The notes beneath the pieces were generated by a model. It made no database searches, was not told where the DNA came from, and saw only the letters and a list, made by a program, of their open reading frames with translations. A program made the translations under genes and the position numbers. Shown here one piece after another: positions 1 to 7,314 of a stretch of DNA of 12,835 bases. This DNA is from UBA920 sp964424635 (GTDB lineage Bacteria > Patescibacteriota > Doudnabacteria > UBA920), in contig CAYRJC010000029.1 in NCBI GenBank assembly GCA_964424635.1, positions 1-12,835 on the forward strand. The letters are read 5' to 3'. How positions within the stretch are numbered: the stretch's first letter is position 1; each line of letters starts with the position of its first letter.

Positions 1-2498
1 AAAATTTGGCAGATATACTAAATCTTGGCAAGTTAAATATTCCTATTTTTGAAATTGAAGGATTTGAAGCTGATGATGTTTTGGGAACCTTAGCAAATCA
101 TATTTGTAATAAACATCCTGAAGGAGACTGTGAAGTTATGATTGCTACTGGTGATTTGGATACTCTACAATTAGTAAATAAATGTGTAAAAGTTTATACT
201 CTTCGCAAAGGTTTGACTGATACTGCTATTTATGATGAAAAAGCAATTTATGATCGTTATGGGTTAGAGCCAAAACAAATGATAAGCTACAAAGCGTTAC
301 GAGGTGATCCATCAGATAATATTAAAGGAGTGAAAGGAATTGGAGAAAAAAGTGCTGGTGAGTTGATTCAACAGTTTGGTGATCTAGATAATTTATATAA
401 ATCCCTTAAGAGTGGTAAAGGAATTGAAAAAATAAAACCTCGCGTTGCTAAGTTGTTATTAGATGGTGAGCAAGATGCAAAGGACAGTTATTATCTTTCA
501 ACTATTATTTTGGATGTTCCTATTAAGATTAAGGTTCCAGAATATTCTTTTGGGTCTAAGGAGTTAGCAGTTACTACCAAAATTTTTAGCGAATTGGAAT
601 TTAGAAGTTTATTAGATAAGTTACCAACTAAAAATTATGCAGGGAATATTAAAAGCGATGCCGCACCAGAAGATCAAGTAAATGAAGTGATTAAACCAAT
701 TAACACTAAAATTGGAAAACAAGATTATCAGTTAATTGACTCCCAAGAAAAATTACAACCTCTTTTGAAAAAATTGGCTAAACAATCAGAAGTAGTAATA
801 GATACTGAAACTGATCAATTGAATCCTGTAGAAGCTCAAATTATTGGGATTTCTTTGTGTTTTAAATCTGGCGAAGCTTATTATATAACCGTTGAAGTCT
901 TACAGAAAAGTGAAGAGTTAAAAAATTTAATATCAAATCCTAAGCTCAAAAAATCTGGTCAAAACATTAAATATGATTATTTAACTTTTGAAAATTTAGG
1001 AGTAAAATTATCTCCAATATATTTTGATACAATGATTGCTTCTTATCTGTTAAGCGCCGGTACGCGTCAGCACGGCCTGGATGCGCAAGCTTTCAATTTA
1101 CTTGGTTATCAAATGCAGTCAATAACAGAATTGATTGGTAAGGGTAAAAATCAGATTTCGATGCGGGATGTAGATGTGGAGAAAGTATCTTGGTATGCAT
1201 CTGAGGATGCGGATATGACCTGGCGTATCAAAGAAATTTTAGAAAAAGATTTGAAAAAAGAGAAGTTTGAAAAAATCTTTTTTGACATCGAAATGCCTTT
1301 AATTGAAGTTTTGGCCAAAATGGAACGCCGTGGTATTAAGGTTGACCCTGATTTGTTAAACAAGTTATCTGATGAGGCTGGTAAAGAATTACTAAAGCTG
1401 GAAAAAAGTATTTATAAATACGCTGGCACAGAGTTTAATATTAATTCTCCAAAACAGTTACAAGAGATTTTATATGATAAGTTAGGTTTAACCAGCGGCA
1501 AGAAAAATAAAACCGGTTTGTCTACAGCAGCAAGAGAGCTAGATAAATTAAAAGATGAGCATCCAATTGTAAAAGATATTTTGCATTACAGGGAGTTAGC
1601 AAAATTAAAATCAACTTATTTGGATAGTTTGCCATCTCTGGTTAATTCTAAAACTGGTAGGATTCATACAAATTATAATCAAATCATTGCCGCGACTGGT
1701 CGTTTGTCTAGCACAGATCCTAATTTGCAAAACATTCCTGTTAAAGGTGATGGAATGGGTTCAAAAGTACGACAAGCTTTTTTGGCTAAAAAAGGTTTTA
1801 AGTTGGTATCCTTGGATTATTCTCAAATTGAATTAAGAATTGTCGCTCACTTGTCTGAAGATAAAAATATGAAAAAAATCTTCACTAATAATGAGGATAT
1901 TCATACTCAAACAGCATTGGCCTTGTTTGGGGTAAAAGAAAAAGATGTGACAGGGGATATGCGCCGATATGCCAAAACTGTAAATTTTGGAATTTTGTAT
2001 GGCCTTTCTAGTTTTGGATTCGCCGACAGAGTGTCAGGTGTGTCAGTTTTCGAAGCAAAAGATTTTATAGATAAGTATTTTGCTGCCTTTCCCCAAGTAG
2101 GTGATTACTTAGAGAAGGTTAAGATGCAGGTTCGGGAAGATGCTCAAGTATCTAATCAGATTGGCCGAGTAAGAAAATTTCCTGAAATCAAATCTAGTCA
2201 GTATTTTATTCGGCAAGCCGCAGAACGGGCAGCGATCAATTTTCCTATTCAAAGTTTGAGCGCTGATATTATTAAAATCGCTATGATTCAAATCCACGAA
2301 TTGATAAAGGGGCATGAAGATGAAGTTTTGATGCTGCTTCAGGTTCATGATGAATTAGTTTTTGAAATAGCAGAAGATAAAATCAATGACTGGGTCAAAA
2401 AAATAAAACCAATTATGGAAAATGCAATTAAATTATCAGTCCCAGTAATTGTTGAAGCCAAAGCCGGAGATAACTGGGGAGAGATGGAGAAGTTATAA
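1..2498 (+). CDS. polA: DNA polymerase I (5' end outside window)
   Basis: Replicative gap-filling and repair polymerase. The frame is open to the left edge (first full codon at 3), so the TTG at 6 is not a start; by alignment with E. coli Pol I from memory about 90 residues are missing. Counting residues from position 6: the 5' nuclease part keeps acidic metal ligands (EADD 21-24, TGDLD 48-52) and the helix-hairpin-helix (SDN...GIGEKSA 103-117). The 3'-5' exonuclease is intact: DTET 266-269, an NIKYD motif, and YASEDAD for Exo III. The polymerase domain has motif A LDYSQIELR (Asp604), motif B RRYAKTVNFGILYG (Lys657) and motif C VHDE (Asp782). All three activities should therefore work, including proofreading, which many Pol I enzymes have lost. 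A Nudix gene follows 3 nt after the TAA stop, so the two are probably co-transcribed. Confidence 0.97.
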   Translation, partial: NLADILNLGKLNIPIFEIEGFEADDVLGTLANHICNKHPEGDCEVMIATGDLDTLQLVNKCVKVYTLRKGLTDTAIYDEKAIYDRYGLEPKQMISYKALRGDPSDNIKGVKGIGEKSAGELIQQFGDLDNLYKSLKSGKGIEKIKPRVAKLLLDGEQDAKDSYYLSTIILDVPIKIKVPEYSFGSKELAVTTKIFSELEFRSLLDKLPTKNYAGNIKSDAAPEDQVNEVIKPINTKIGKQDYQLIDSQEKLQPLLKKLAKQSEVVIDTETDQLNPVEAQIIGISLCFKSGEAYYITVEVLQKSEELKNLISNPKLKKSGQNIKYDYLTFENLGVKLSPIYFDTMIASYLLSAGTRQHGLDAQAFNLLGYQMQSITELIGKGKNQISMRDVDVEKVSWYASEDADMTWRIKEILEKDLKKEKFEKIFFDIEMPLIEVLAKMERRGIKVDPDLLNKLSDEAGKELLKLEKSIYKYAGTEFNINSPKQLQEILYDKLGLTSGKKNKTGLSTAARELDKLKDEHPIVKDILHYRELAKLKSTYLDSLPSLVNSKTGRIHTNYNQIIAATGRLSSTDPNLQNIPVKGDGMGSKVRQAFLAKKGFKLVSLDYSQIELRIVAHLSEDKNMKKIFTNNEDIHTQTALALFGVKEKDVTGDMRRYAKTVNFGILYGLSSFGFADRVSGVSVFEAKDFIDKYFAAFPQVGDYLEKVKMQVREDAQVSNQIGRVRKFPEIKSSQYFIRQAAERAAINFPIQSLSADIIKIAMIQIHELIKGHEDEVLMLLQVHDELVFEIAEDKINDWVKKIKPIMENAIKLSVPVIVEAKAGDNWGEMEKL

Positions 2499-2501
2499 AA
2501 T

Positions 2502-2954
2502 ATGATTGATCAAAGAGAGTTTTATCACATTTCATTAAAATTATTATTAAAAAATTCTGAAGGTCAGACTTTAGTCCTCAAGGCTTTGGATAATGGAACC
2601 TTTGGAGGGTATCATGATTTTCCTGGAGGTCGGATTGATAAGAATGAATTCACTACACCTTTTACAGAAATTTTAAAAAGGGAATTAGATGAGGAGGTGG
2701 GTAATATCGATGTTGTTATAAATAATGTTCCGGTTGCTGTTGGTCGTCATTTAATTTTTGCAAAATTTACTGCAACTAAAGAAAAAGATATTCCAGTTTT
2801 ATATCTATTCTTTGAAGGACAGTATTTGGGTGGTAATATCGAAACTAGCGAAGAACATAATGGTTTCGAATGGATACATTTAGAAGATGTAAACTTAGAA
2901 CAATATTTTACATCAGGGATTCTGGATGGTGTAAAAATGTATTTAAAAAAATAA
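2502..2954 (+). CDS. Nudix hydrolase
   Basis: A 150-residue protein with the Nudix fold, which hydrolyses nucleoside diphosphates linked to another group; the substrate cannot be read from the sequence. The Nudix box runs from Gly43 to about residue 68: GRIDKNE, then RELDEEVG (60-67) with the catalytic Glu residues. Ten residues, not the usual seven, separate the first Glu (49) from the Arg-Glu pair (60-61), so the loop before the catalytic helix is enlarged by three. A preceding FPGG motif and a C-terminal EWIHLEDV segment fit the family. The ATG follows the polA stop by 3 nt; a weak purine-rich stretch in the end of polA may serve as ribosome binding site. Position behind polA suggests, but does not show, cleaning of damaged nucleotides. 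Sugar- or cofactor-diphosphate substrates are equally possible. Confidence 0.9.
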   Translation: MIDQREFYHISLKLLLKNSEGQTLVLKALDNGTFGGYHDFPGGRIDKNEFTTPFTEILKRELDEEVGNIDVVINNVPVAVGRHLIFAKFTATKEKDIPVLYLFFEGQYLGGNIETSEEHNGFEWIHLEDVNLEQYFTSGILDGVKMYLKK

Positions 2955-2975
2955 CTCCTTACAAAGGAGTTATTT
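2949..2975. terminator. Bidirectional intrinsic terminator between Nudix gene and rpsT
   Basis: A perfect 12-bp stem (arms 2949-2960 and 2964-2975) with a 3-nt loop. It overlaps the Nudix stop codon and lies just beyond the rpsT stop. T-rich sequence flanks it on both strands, so it can end transcription from both convergent genes. Confidence 0.85.
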
Positions 2976-2978
2976 AAT

Positions 2979-3245
2979 TTATTTAGCAAGTTTTGCGATA
3001 GCTTTTGCTAAACGGGATTTTTTTCTAGAAGCAGTATTTTTGTGTAATACGTTTTTCTTTACTGCTTTATCTATTGCTGACATTGCTTTCTTTAAGCTTT
3101 CTGCAGATTCTTTACTGTTACCTTCAGCGATCAAAGCACGAGTGTTTTTTACAGCGCTTTTGAACTTTGATTTAGTACGAGTGTTTATAGTGTTACGGCG
3201 ACGAGATTGTCGCATTGCCTTTTTGGCAGAACTAGTATTTGGCAT
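2979..3245 (-). CDS. rpsT: 30S ribosomal protein S20
   Basis: An 88-residue, Lys/Arg/Ala/Ser-rich all-helical protein of normal S20 length that binds 16S rRNA in the body of the small subunit. The opening MPNTSSAKKAMRQSRRR, the central NTRTKSKF and the C-terminal HKNTASRKKSRLAK are classic S20 signatures. The start is the only sensible ATG at the head of the conserved N-terminus. The sequence upstream of the ATG is almost pure A/T with no Shine-Dalgarno motif, so initiation must rely on an unstructured AT-rich leader or another mechanism. It stands alone with its own promoter and leader. Confidence 0.97.
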   Translation of the reverse strand: MPNTSSAKKAMRQSRRRNTINTRTKSKFKSAVKNTRALIAEGNSKESAESLKKAMSAIDKAVKKNVLHKNTASRKKSRLAKAIAKLAK

Positions 3246-3358
3246 TTAAAATTAAATATTATTTAATGCTTTTAATTTGGATAAAAACATTGATTTGTTA
3301 AAAGCTTTTTAAACCCCTTATCTTAGTGGACACGGCAGACAGGGAGAATGTATAAAGC
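3246..3358 (-). promoter_or_regulatory. Possible structured 5' leader of rpsT
   Basis: If the promoter at 3365-3393 is right, rpsT has a leader of about 113 nt. It contains an island (about 3315-3350) visibly richer in G+C than its surroundings. Complementary 8-nt arms (3268-3275 and 3298-3305) overlap a local AAAAGCTTTT palindrome, so two exclusive hairpins are possible. S20 autoregulates its synthesis in E. coli; whether this leader takes part is inference. Confidence 0.3.
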
Positions 3359-3364
3359 CTATAT

Positions 3365-3393
3365 ATTATATAGAAATATAAAGAAAAAAACAA
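3365..3393 (-). promoter_or_regulatory. Candidate sigma-70 promoter for rpsT
   Basis: On the minus strand: -35 TTGTTT (3388-3393), 17-nt spacer, and a perfect -10 TATAAT (3365-3370). The predicted start is near 3358, giving a long leader before the rpsT ATG. The -35 is weak (3 of 6) but the spacing is ideal. Confidence 0.5.
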
Positions 3394-3420
3394 GGGTGCT
3401 GTTTTTTGCTATTTTTATAC

Positions 3421-3448
3421 AAATAAAAAAGCTAATCAATTGATTAGC
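3421..3448 (-). terminator. Intrinsic terminator of the secreted-protein gene
   Basis: A perfect 18-nt palindrome (3431-3448, GCTAATCA arms) is followed on the minus strand by an uninterrupted T run at 3430-3421. No T run follows on the plus strand, so it serves the minus-strand gene ending at 3510. Confidence 0.8.
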
Positions 3449-3475
3449 TCTGTGGTAATATATTCAACTATCATT

Positions 3476-4241
<766 letters not shown>

Positions 4242-4260
4242 TACTCACTCCTTAAAATTT

Positions 4261-4290
4261 AAATTCTGCATAGTTTCCCATGCAGAATTT
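4261..4290 (-). promoter_or_regulatory. Leader hairpin upstream of the secreted-protein gene
   Basis: An 11-bp perfect stem (arms 4261-4271 and 4280-4290) with an 8-nt loop, ending 7 nt before the AAGGAG ribosome site. No strong T run follows on the minus strand, so a 5' untranslated stability or regulatory hairpin is more likely than a uvrB terminator, but both are possible. Confidence 0.45.
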
Positions 4291-4305
4291 ATAATAACTT
4301 ACGTA

Positions 4306-4334
4306 AGATTATGGTTGTATAAATATTTATTCAA
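4306..4334 (-). promoter_or_regulatory. Weak candidate promoter for the secreted-protein gene
   Basis: Minus strand: -35 TTGAAT (4329-4334), 17-nt spacer, -10 TAATCT (4306-4311, a poor match). A 10-nt perfect palindrome, CTTACGTAAG (4298-4307), overlaps the -10 and could be an operator. Transcription from here would put the 4261-4290 hairpin in the leader. Confidence 0.3.
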
Positions 4335-4363
4335 ACTGTAATAAATAAAATCTTTAATCCAGA

Positions 4364-4406
4364 TAAAAATCAATAAAAGATAATATTCTTAAATAACAAT
4401 ATCTTT
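4364..4406 (-). terminator. Weak candidate terminator of uvrB
   Basis: An AT-rich imperfect hairpin (AAAGATA at 4376-4382 with TATCTTT at 4400-4406) is followed on the minus strand by a T-rich stretch. Stem strength is low. Confidence 0.3.
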
Positions 4407-4423
4407 ATTACATAGCTACAGGC

Positions 4424-6478
4424 TTAGCGTTTCTTTTTCATTTTTTGAATTTGTTTTATTTCAGTTATTTGATCTCTAATCTTAGCTGCTAATTCGAATT
4501 CTAAGTTTTTTGATGCTAAATCCATTTGATCTGATAATTCTTCAATATATAATTTTACTTCACTGTCACTTAATTTGGTTGGGTCAAGTTCGTTAGGATT
4601 GATTGGTGGTAATGATTCGTGGCTGCCAGCAAGACGTGAATCAGCAATTTTCTTTTGAATACTTTCGGGAGTAATGCCGTGATCAGTATTATACTTTTCT
4701 TGAATTTTACGACGACGGGTAGTTTCTTCTATGGCAGCTGACATAGATTTGGTAATTCTATCGGCAAACATAATTACATGTCCGTGTAAGTGCCTAGCGG
4801 CTCGACCCATGATTTGCATAAACGAAGTTTCGCTACGCAGAAAACCTTCTTTGTCTGCATCTAAAATGGCGACCAATGAAACTTCTGGTAAATCTAAACC
4901 TTCTCTAAGTAAGTTGATTCCAATGATAACATCATACACCCCTAAGCGAAGATCTCGCAGTATTTCTAAGCGGTCAAAAGTATCCACTTCGCTGTGCAGG
5001 TATTGAGCTTTGATTCCAGCTTCGGTTATATAAGTCGTAAGTTCTTCTGCCATTCTTTTAGAAAGAGTTGTAACAATTACTCGTTCGTGTTTTTGTACCC
5101 TGATTCTTATTTGTTCAAGTAAGTGATCGACTTGGTTTTTGATTGGCCTGATTTCTATAGTAGGGTCAATTAATCCTGTTGGGCGGTTGATTTGCTCTAC
5201 GATGGTGATTTTTTTTAATGCTTCACTATCAGGCATTTTTTGTTTACCCTTTTTTATAAATTTATTTTCTAATAAACTTTTTTTAAGTTCATATGGTCCT
5301 GGTGTGGCAGATACATAAACTACTTGATTGATTTTTTCTTCAAACTCCTCAAATCTTAAAGGGCGATTATCTAATGCGCTCGGTAATCTAAAACCATAGT
5401 CAATTAAGTTAGCTTTTCTGGATCTGTCACCATTGTACATTGCTCCGATTTGAGGAATGGTTTGATGGGATTCATCTATAAATAACAAAAAGTCATCAGG
5501 AAAATAATCAATTAAAGTAGATGGGGGATCTCCTGCACCGCGTCCGTCTAGATGTCTGGAATAATTTTCGATTCCCGCTACGAACCCAGTGTTAGTAAGT
5601 ATTTCTAAATCAAAGTTGGTGCGTTGCTCTAATCGAGCCGCTTCCAAAACTTTACCTTCACTGCGCAACTCTTTTAGTCTTTCTAAGAGTTCCCCTCGAA
5701 TTTTATCCATTGCGATTTGCACTTTATCTTCAGTAGTAACAAAGTGTTTGGCAGGGAAAACTTTTACATAATCCATTTCTTCTAATATTTCTCCACTGAT
5801 CATATGACGACGTTGGATCTCTTCTAACTCGTCACCAAAAAATCGCAATGTGATGACGGTATCTTCGGATGCTAATACAATCTCCAAGGTGTCGCCTTGG
5901 GCTCTATAGGTTCCGCGATGTAAGTCGTAATCATTACGACCGTATTGCATATCTGTTAGGCGACGAAGTAATTTATCACGTTTATAACTTTGTCCCTTTT
6001 TAAGTTCAAGCGATAAATCCAAGTAATCAGCTGGGTTACCTAAACCATAAATACAAGATACAGAAGCTACGATTAAAACATCTGATCTAGTCATTAAAGA
6101 AGTAGTAGCGGCATTACGCAAACGATCGATCTCCTCATTGATTTGAGTTTCTTTTTCTATAAAAGTGTCTGATCTGGCGATGTAGGCTTCTGGTTGATAA
6201 TAATCATAATAAGAAACAAAATAATGGACAGCATTATCTGGAAAAAATTCTTGAAATTCACTAGCTAGTTGTGCTGCTAAAGTTTTGTTATGACACATTA
6301 TTAAAGTTGGTTTTTGAACTTTATCTACAATGTTGGCCATAGTAAAAGTTTTTCCAGAACCAGTAACTCCTAGAAGTGTTTGATGTCTGAACCCTTTTTC
6401 TAATGAATTTAACAAACCCATAATCGCTAAAGGTTGGTCTCCTGCTGGTTTGTATTTAGTTTTCAATTGAAACTTCAT
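4424..6478 (-). CDS. uvrB: UvrABC excision nuclease subunit B
   Basis: The damage-verifying helicase of nucleotide excision repair, which receives DNA from UvrA and recruits UvrC. The 684 residues are full length for the family. Walker A GVTGSGKT is at 37-44. The damage-probing beta-hairpin region, with YYDYYQPEAYI and IEKETQINEEIDRLR, spans about 90-122. Walker B/DESH is at 335-338 and the SATPG motif at 390-394. Helicase motifs V and VI (GINLLREGLDLPE and QIMGRAAR) are at about 520-561. The UVR coiled-coil that binds UvrC is at about 641-678. Between SATPG and the RPTGL motif (432-436) there are roughly 18 more residues, Lys-rich, than in E. coli UvrB as I recall it. No Shine-Dalgarno lies before the ATG; the promoter position implies a leaderless mRNA. 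uvrA and uvrC are not in the window, and I see no LexA-type box. Confidence 0.98.
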   Translation of the reverse strand: MKFQLKTKYKPAGDQPLAIMGLLNSLEKGFRHQTLLGVTGSGKTFTMANIVDKVQKPTLIMCHNKTLAAQLASEFQEFFPDNAVHYFVSYYDYYQPEAYIARSDTFIEKETQINEEIDRLRNAATTSLMTRSDVLIVASVSCIYGLGNPADYLDLSLELKKGQSYKRDKLLRRLTDMQYGRNDYDLHRGTYRAQGDTLEIVLASEDTVITLRFFGDELEEIQRRHMISGEILEEMDYVKVFPAKHFVTTEDKVQIAMDKIRGELLERLKELRSEGKVLEAARLEQRTNFDLEILTNTGFVAGIENYSRHLDGRGAGDPPSTLIDYFPDDFLLFIDESHQTIPQIGAMYNGDRSRKANLIDYGFRLPSALDNRPLRFEEFEEKINQVVYVSATPGPYELKKSLLENKFIKKGKQKMPDSEALKKITIVEQINRPTGLIDPTIEIRPIKNQVDHLLEQIRIRVQKHERVIVTTLSKRMAEELTTYITEAGIKAQYLHSEVDTFDRLEILRDLRLGVYDVIIGINLLREGLDLPEVSLVAILDADKEGFLRSETSFMQIMGRAARHLHGHVIMFADRITKSMSAAIEETTRRRKIQEKYNTDHGITPESIQKKIADSRLAGSHESLPPINPNELDPTKLSDSEVKLYIEELSDQMDLASKNLEFELAAKIRDQITEIKQIQKMKKKR

Positions 6479-6484
6479 ATTAGT

Positions 6485-6513
6485 ATTATATAGAGCTAAC
6501 TTGATAGTGTCTA
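6485..6513 (-). promoter_or_regulatory. Near-consensus sigma-70 promoter of uvrB, predicted leaderless
   Basis: Minus strand: -35 TAGACA (6508-6513, 5 of 6), 17-nt spacer, -10 TATAAT (6485-6490, 6 of 6). Only 6 nt separate the -10 from the ATG, so the usual start distance falls on the A of the initiation codon. Confidence 0.8.
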
Positions 6514-6568
6514 AAAATATAGCTAATTTAAACTAGTTTTTATAAGTAGTTTTAGTATTTATAAAGGA

Positions 6569-6597
6569 TTGACTTTTTTGTTTAAATATTGTATTAT
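6569..6597 (+). promoter_or_regulatory. Strong sigma-70 promoter of the 6630 gene
   Basis: -35 TTGACT (6569-6574, 5 of 6), 17-nt spacer, -10 TATTAT (6592-6597, 5 of 6). The predicted start is near 6604, leaving a leader of about 26 nt with AGGAGG at 6620-6625. It is divergent from the uvrB promoter. Confidence 0.8.
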
Positions 6598-6629
6598 TGG
6601 TTGTTAAATTGTTATTTATAGGAGGAAAT

Positions 6630-7244
6630 ATGGATTTAAACAAACGCTATAAGGATCTAATTGAATGTGGTTTTTTTATACCCTCAAAGGAGGCTTGTAA
6701 AGATATTTATGAAGCAATTGAAGTCAAACAAAAAACTTTAATGAGTATTCGTGAAAGTCAGATTAGAACGATGAAAAAAGGTGATCTTTCCAAAAGAGGT
6801 TATTCAAAGTTTTCCGAACAATTTCTGTTTTTAGTTTTTAAAATACTATATTTTATTGCCAGCTTATTATTTTTAGTAATAAATAAACTAACAGATAGAT
6901 TTATTTTGAACGAAAGATATGTTTGGGCTGAGCAGTGGTATTTATACTTGAAAACTTTCTCTGAAATTAGCTCTGTAACTAAAAAAGAATATTATCTTTT
7001 ATCCGCAAAACTTGTTCCAGCTTTTGCAGAAACCCATAACCTACCAGAGTTTTGCATGGATCAGTTTGGGACTGAGTTTCTAAAATGGATCGAAGATAAA
7101 AAAACTTTTGTAACTTCCTGGGGAACAATTGAATATTTAGGCGAGGACCGAATTCGATTGACTAATCATCAGAAAGATTTTAAGTTTGACCTTTTTGATC
7201 TGATGGGTGATGACTGGAAAAAGCAATATGATGAAAATCAATAA
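6630..7244 (+). CDS. Hypothetical single-pass membrane protein
   Basis: 204 residues; I do not recognise a family. I chose the ATG at 6630 because AGGAGG (6620-6625) lies 4 nt upstream, whereas the in-frame TTG at 6597 overlaps the -10 box of the promoter. Residues 1-63 are charged and probably helical. Residues about 65-86 form one strongly hydrophobic segment (FLFLVF...LLFLVI). The remaining ~115 residues are soluble, rich in Trp, Tyr, Phe and acidic residues, and end in an acidic tail (DLMGDDWKKQYDENQ). With no signal peptide and positive charges before the membrane segment (KKGDLSKRGYSK), the short N-terminal part is probably cytoplasmic and the larger part outside; this topology is inference. 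It has its own promoter and terminator, so it is a single-gene unit next to an ABC exporter. Confidence 0.75.
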   Translation: MDLNKRYKDLIECGFFIPSKEACKDIYEAIEVKQKTLMSIRESQIRTMKKGDLSKRGYSKFSEQFLFLVFKILYFIASLLFLVINKLTDRFILNERYVWAEQWYLYLKTFSEISSVTKKEYYLLSAKLVPAFAETHNLPEFCMDQFGTEFLKWIEDKKTFVTSWGTIEYLGEDRIRLTNHQKDFKFDLFDLMGDDWKKQYDENQ

Positions 7245-7251
7245 AATTTAT

Positions 7252-7280
7252 AAAGCAGTTAATAATACTGCTTTTTATTT
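7252..7280 (+). terminator. Intrinsic terminator after the 6630 gene
   Basis: An 8-bp stem, AAAGCAGT (7252-7259) with ACTGCTTT (7267-7274), 7-nt loop, followed by a T-rich run. It separates the 6630 gene from the ABC operon. Confidence 0.8.
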
Positions 7281-7308
7281 TGACCCTATTATTATAATGT
7301 GGCAAAAT
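7280..7308 (+). promoter_or_regulatory. Candidate promoter of the ABC exporter operon
   Basis: -35 TTGACC (7280-7285, 5 of 6), 17-nt spacer, -10 CAAAAT (7303-7308, 4 of 6), then 6 nt to the ATG, which would again make a leaderless mRNA. A perfect TATAAT at 7293-7298 competes as -10 but lacks a good -35 at the right distance. Either choice leaves no room for a Shine-Dalgarno, and none is seen. Confidence 0.5.
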
Positions 7309-7314
7309 TAAACT

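Noticed and set aside
3040..3249. Reading frames antisense to rpsT, uvrB, polA and the Mur ligase
   Set aside because: They mirror the codon pattern of conserved genes on the other strand, lack ribosome sites, and encode no recognisable protein.
3246..3430. A tRNA or small-RNA gene in the rpsT upstream region
   Set aside because: No cloverleaf or T-loop consensus is visible on either strand; the segment is better explained as the rpsT leader and promoter.
6597..6629. TTG start adding 11 residues to the 6630 protein
   Set aside because: The TTG overlaps the -10 box of the promoter, upstream of the expected transcription start; the ATG at 6630 has AGGAGG at close range.
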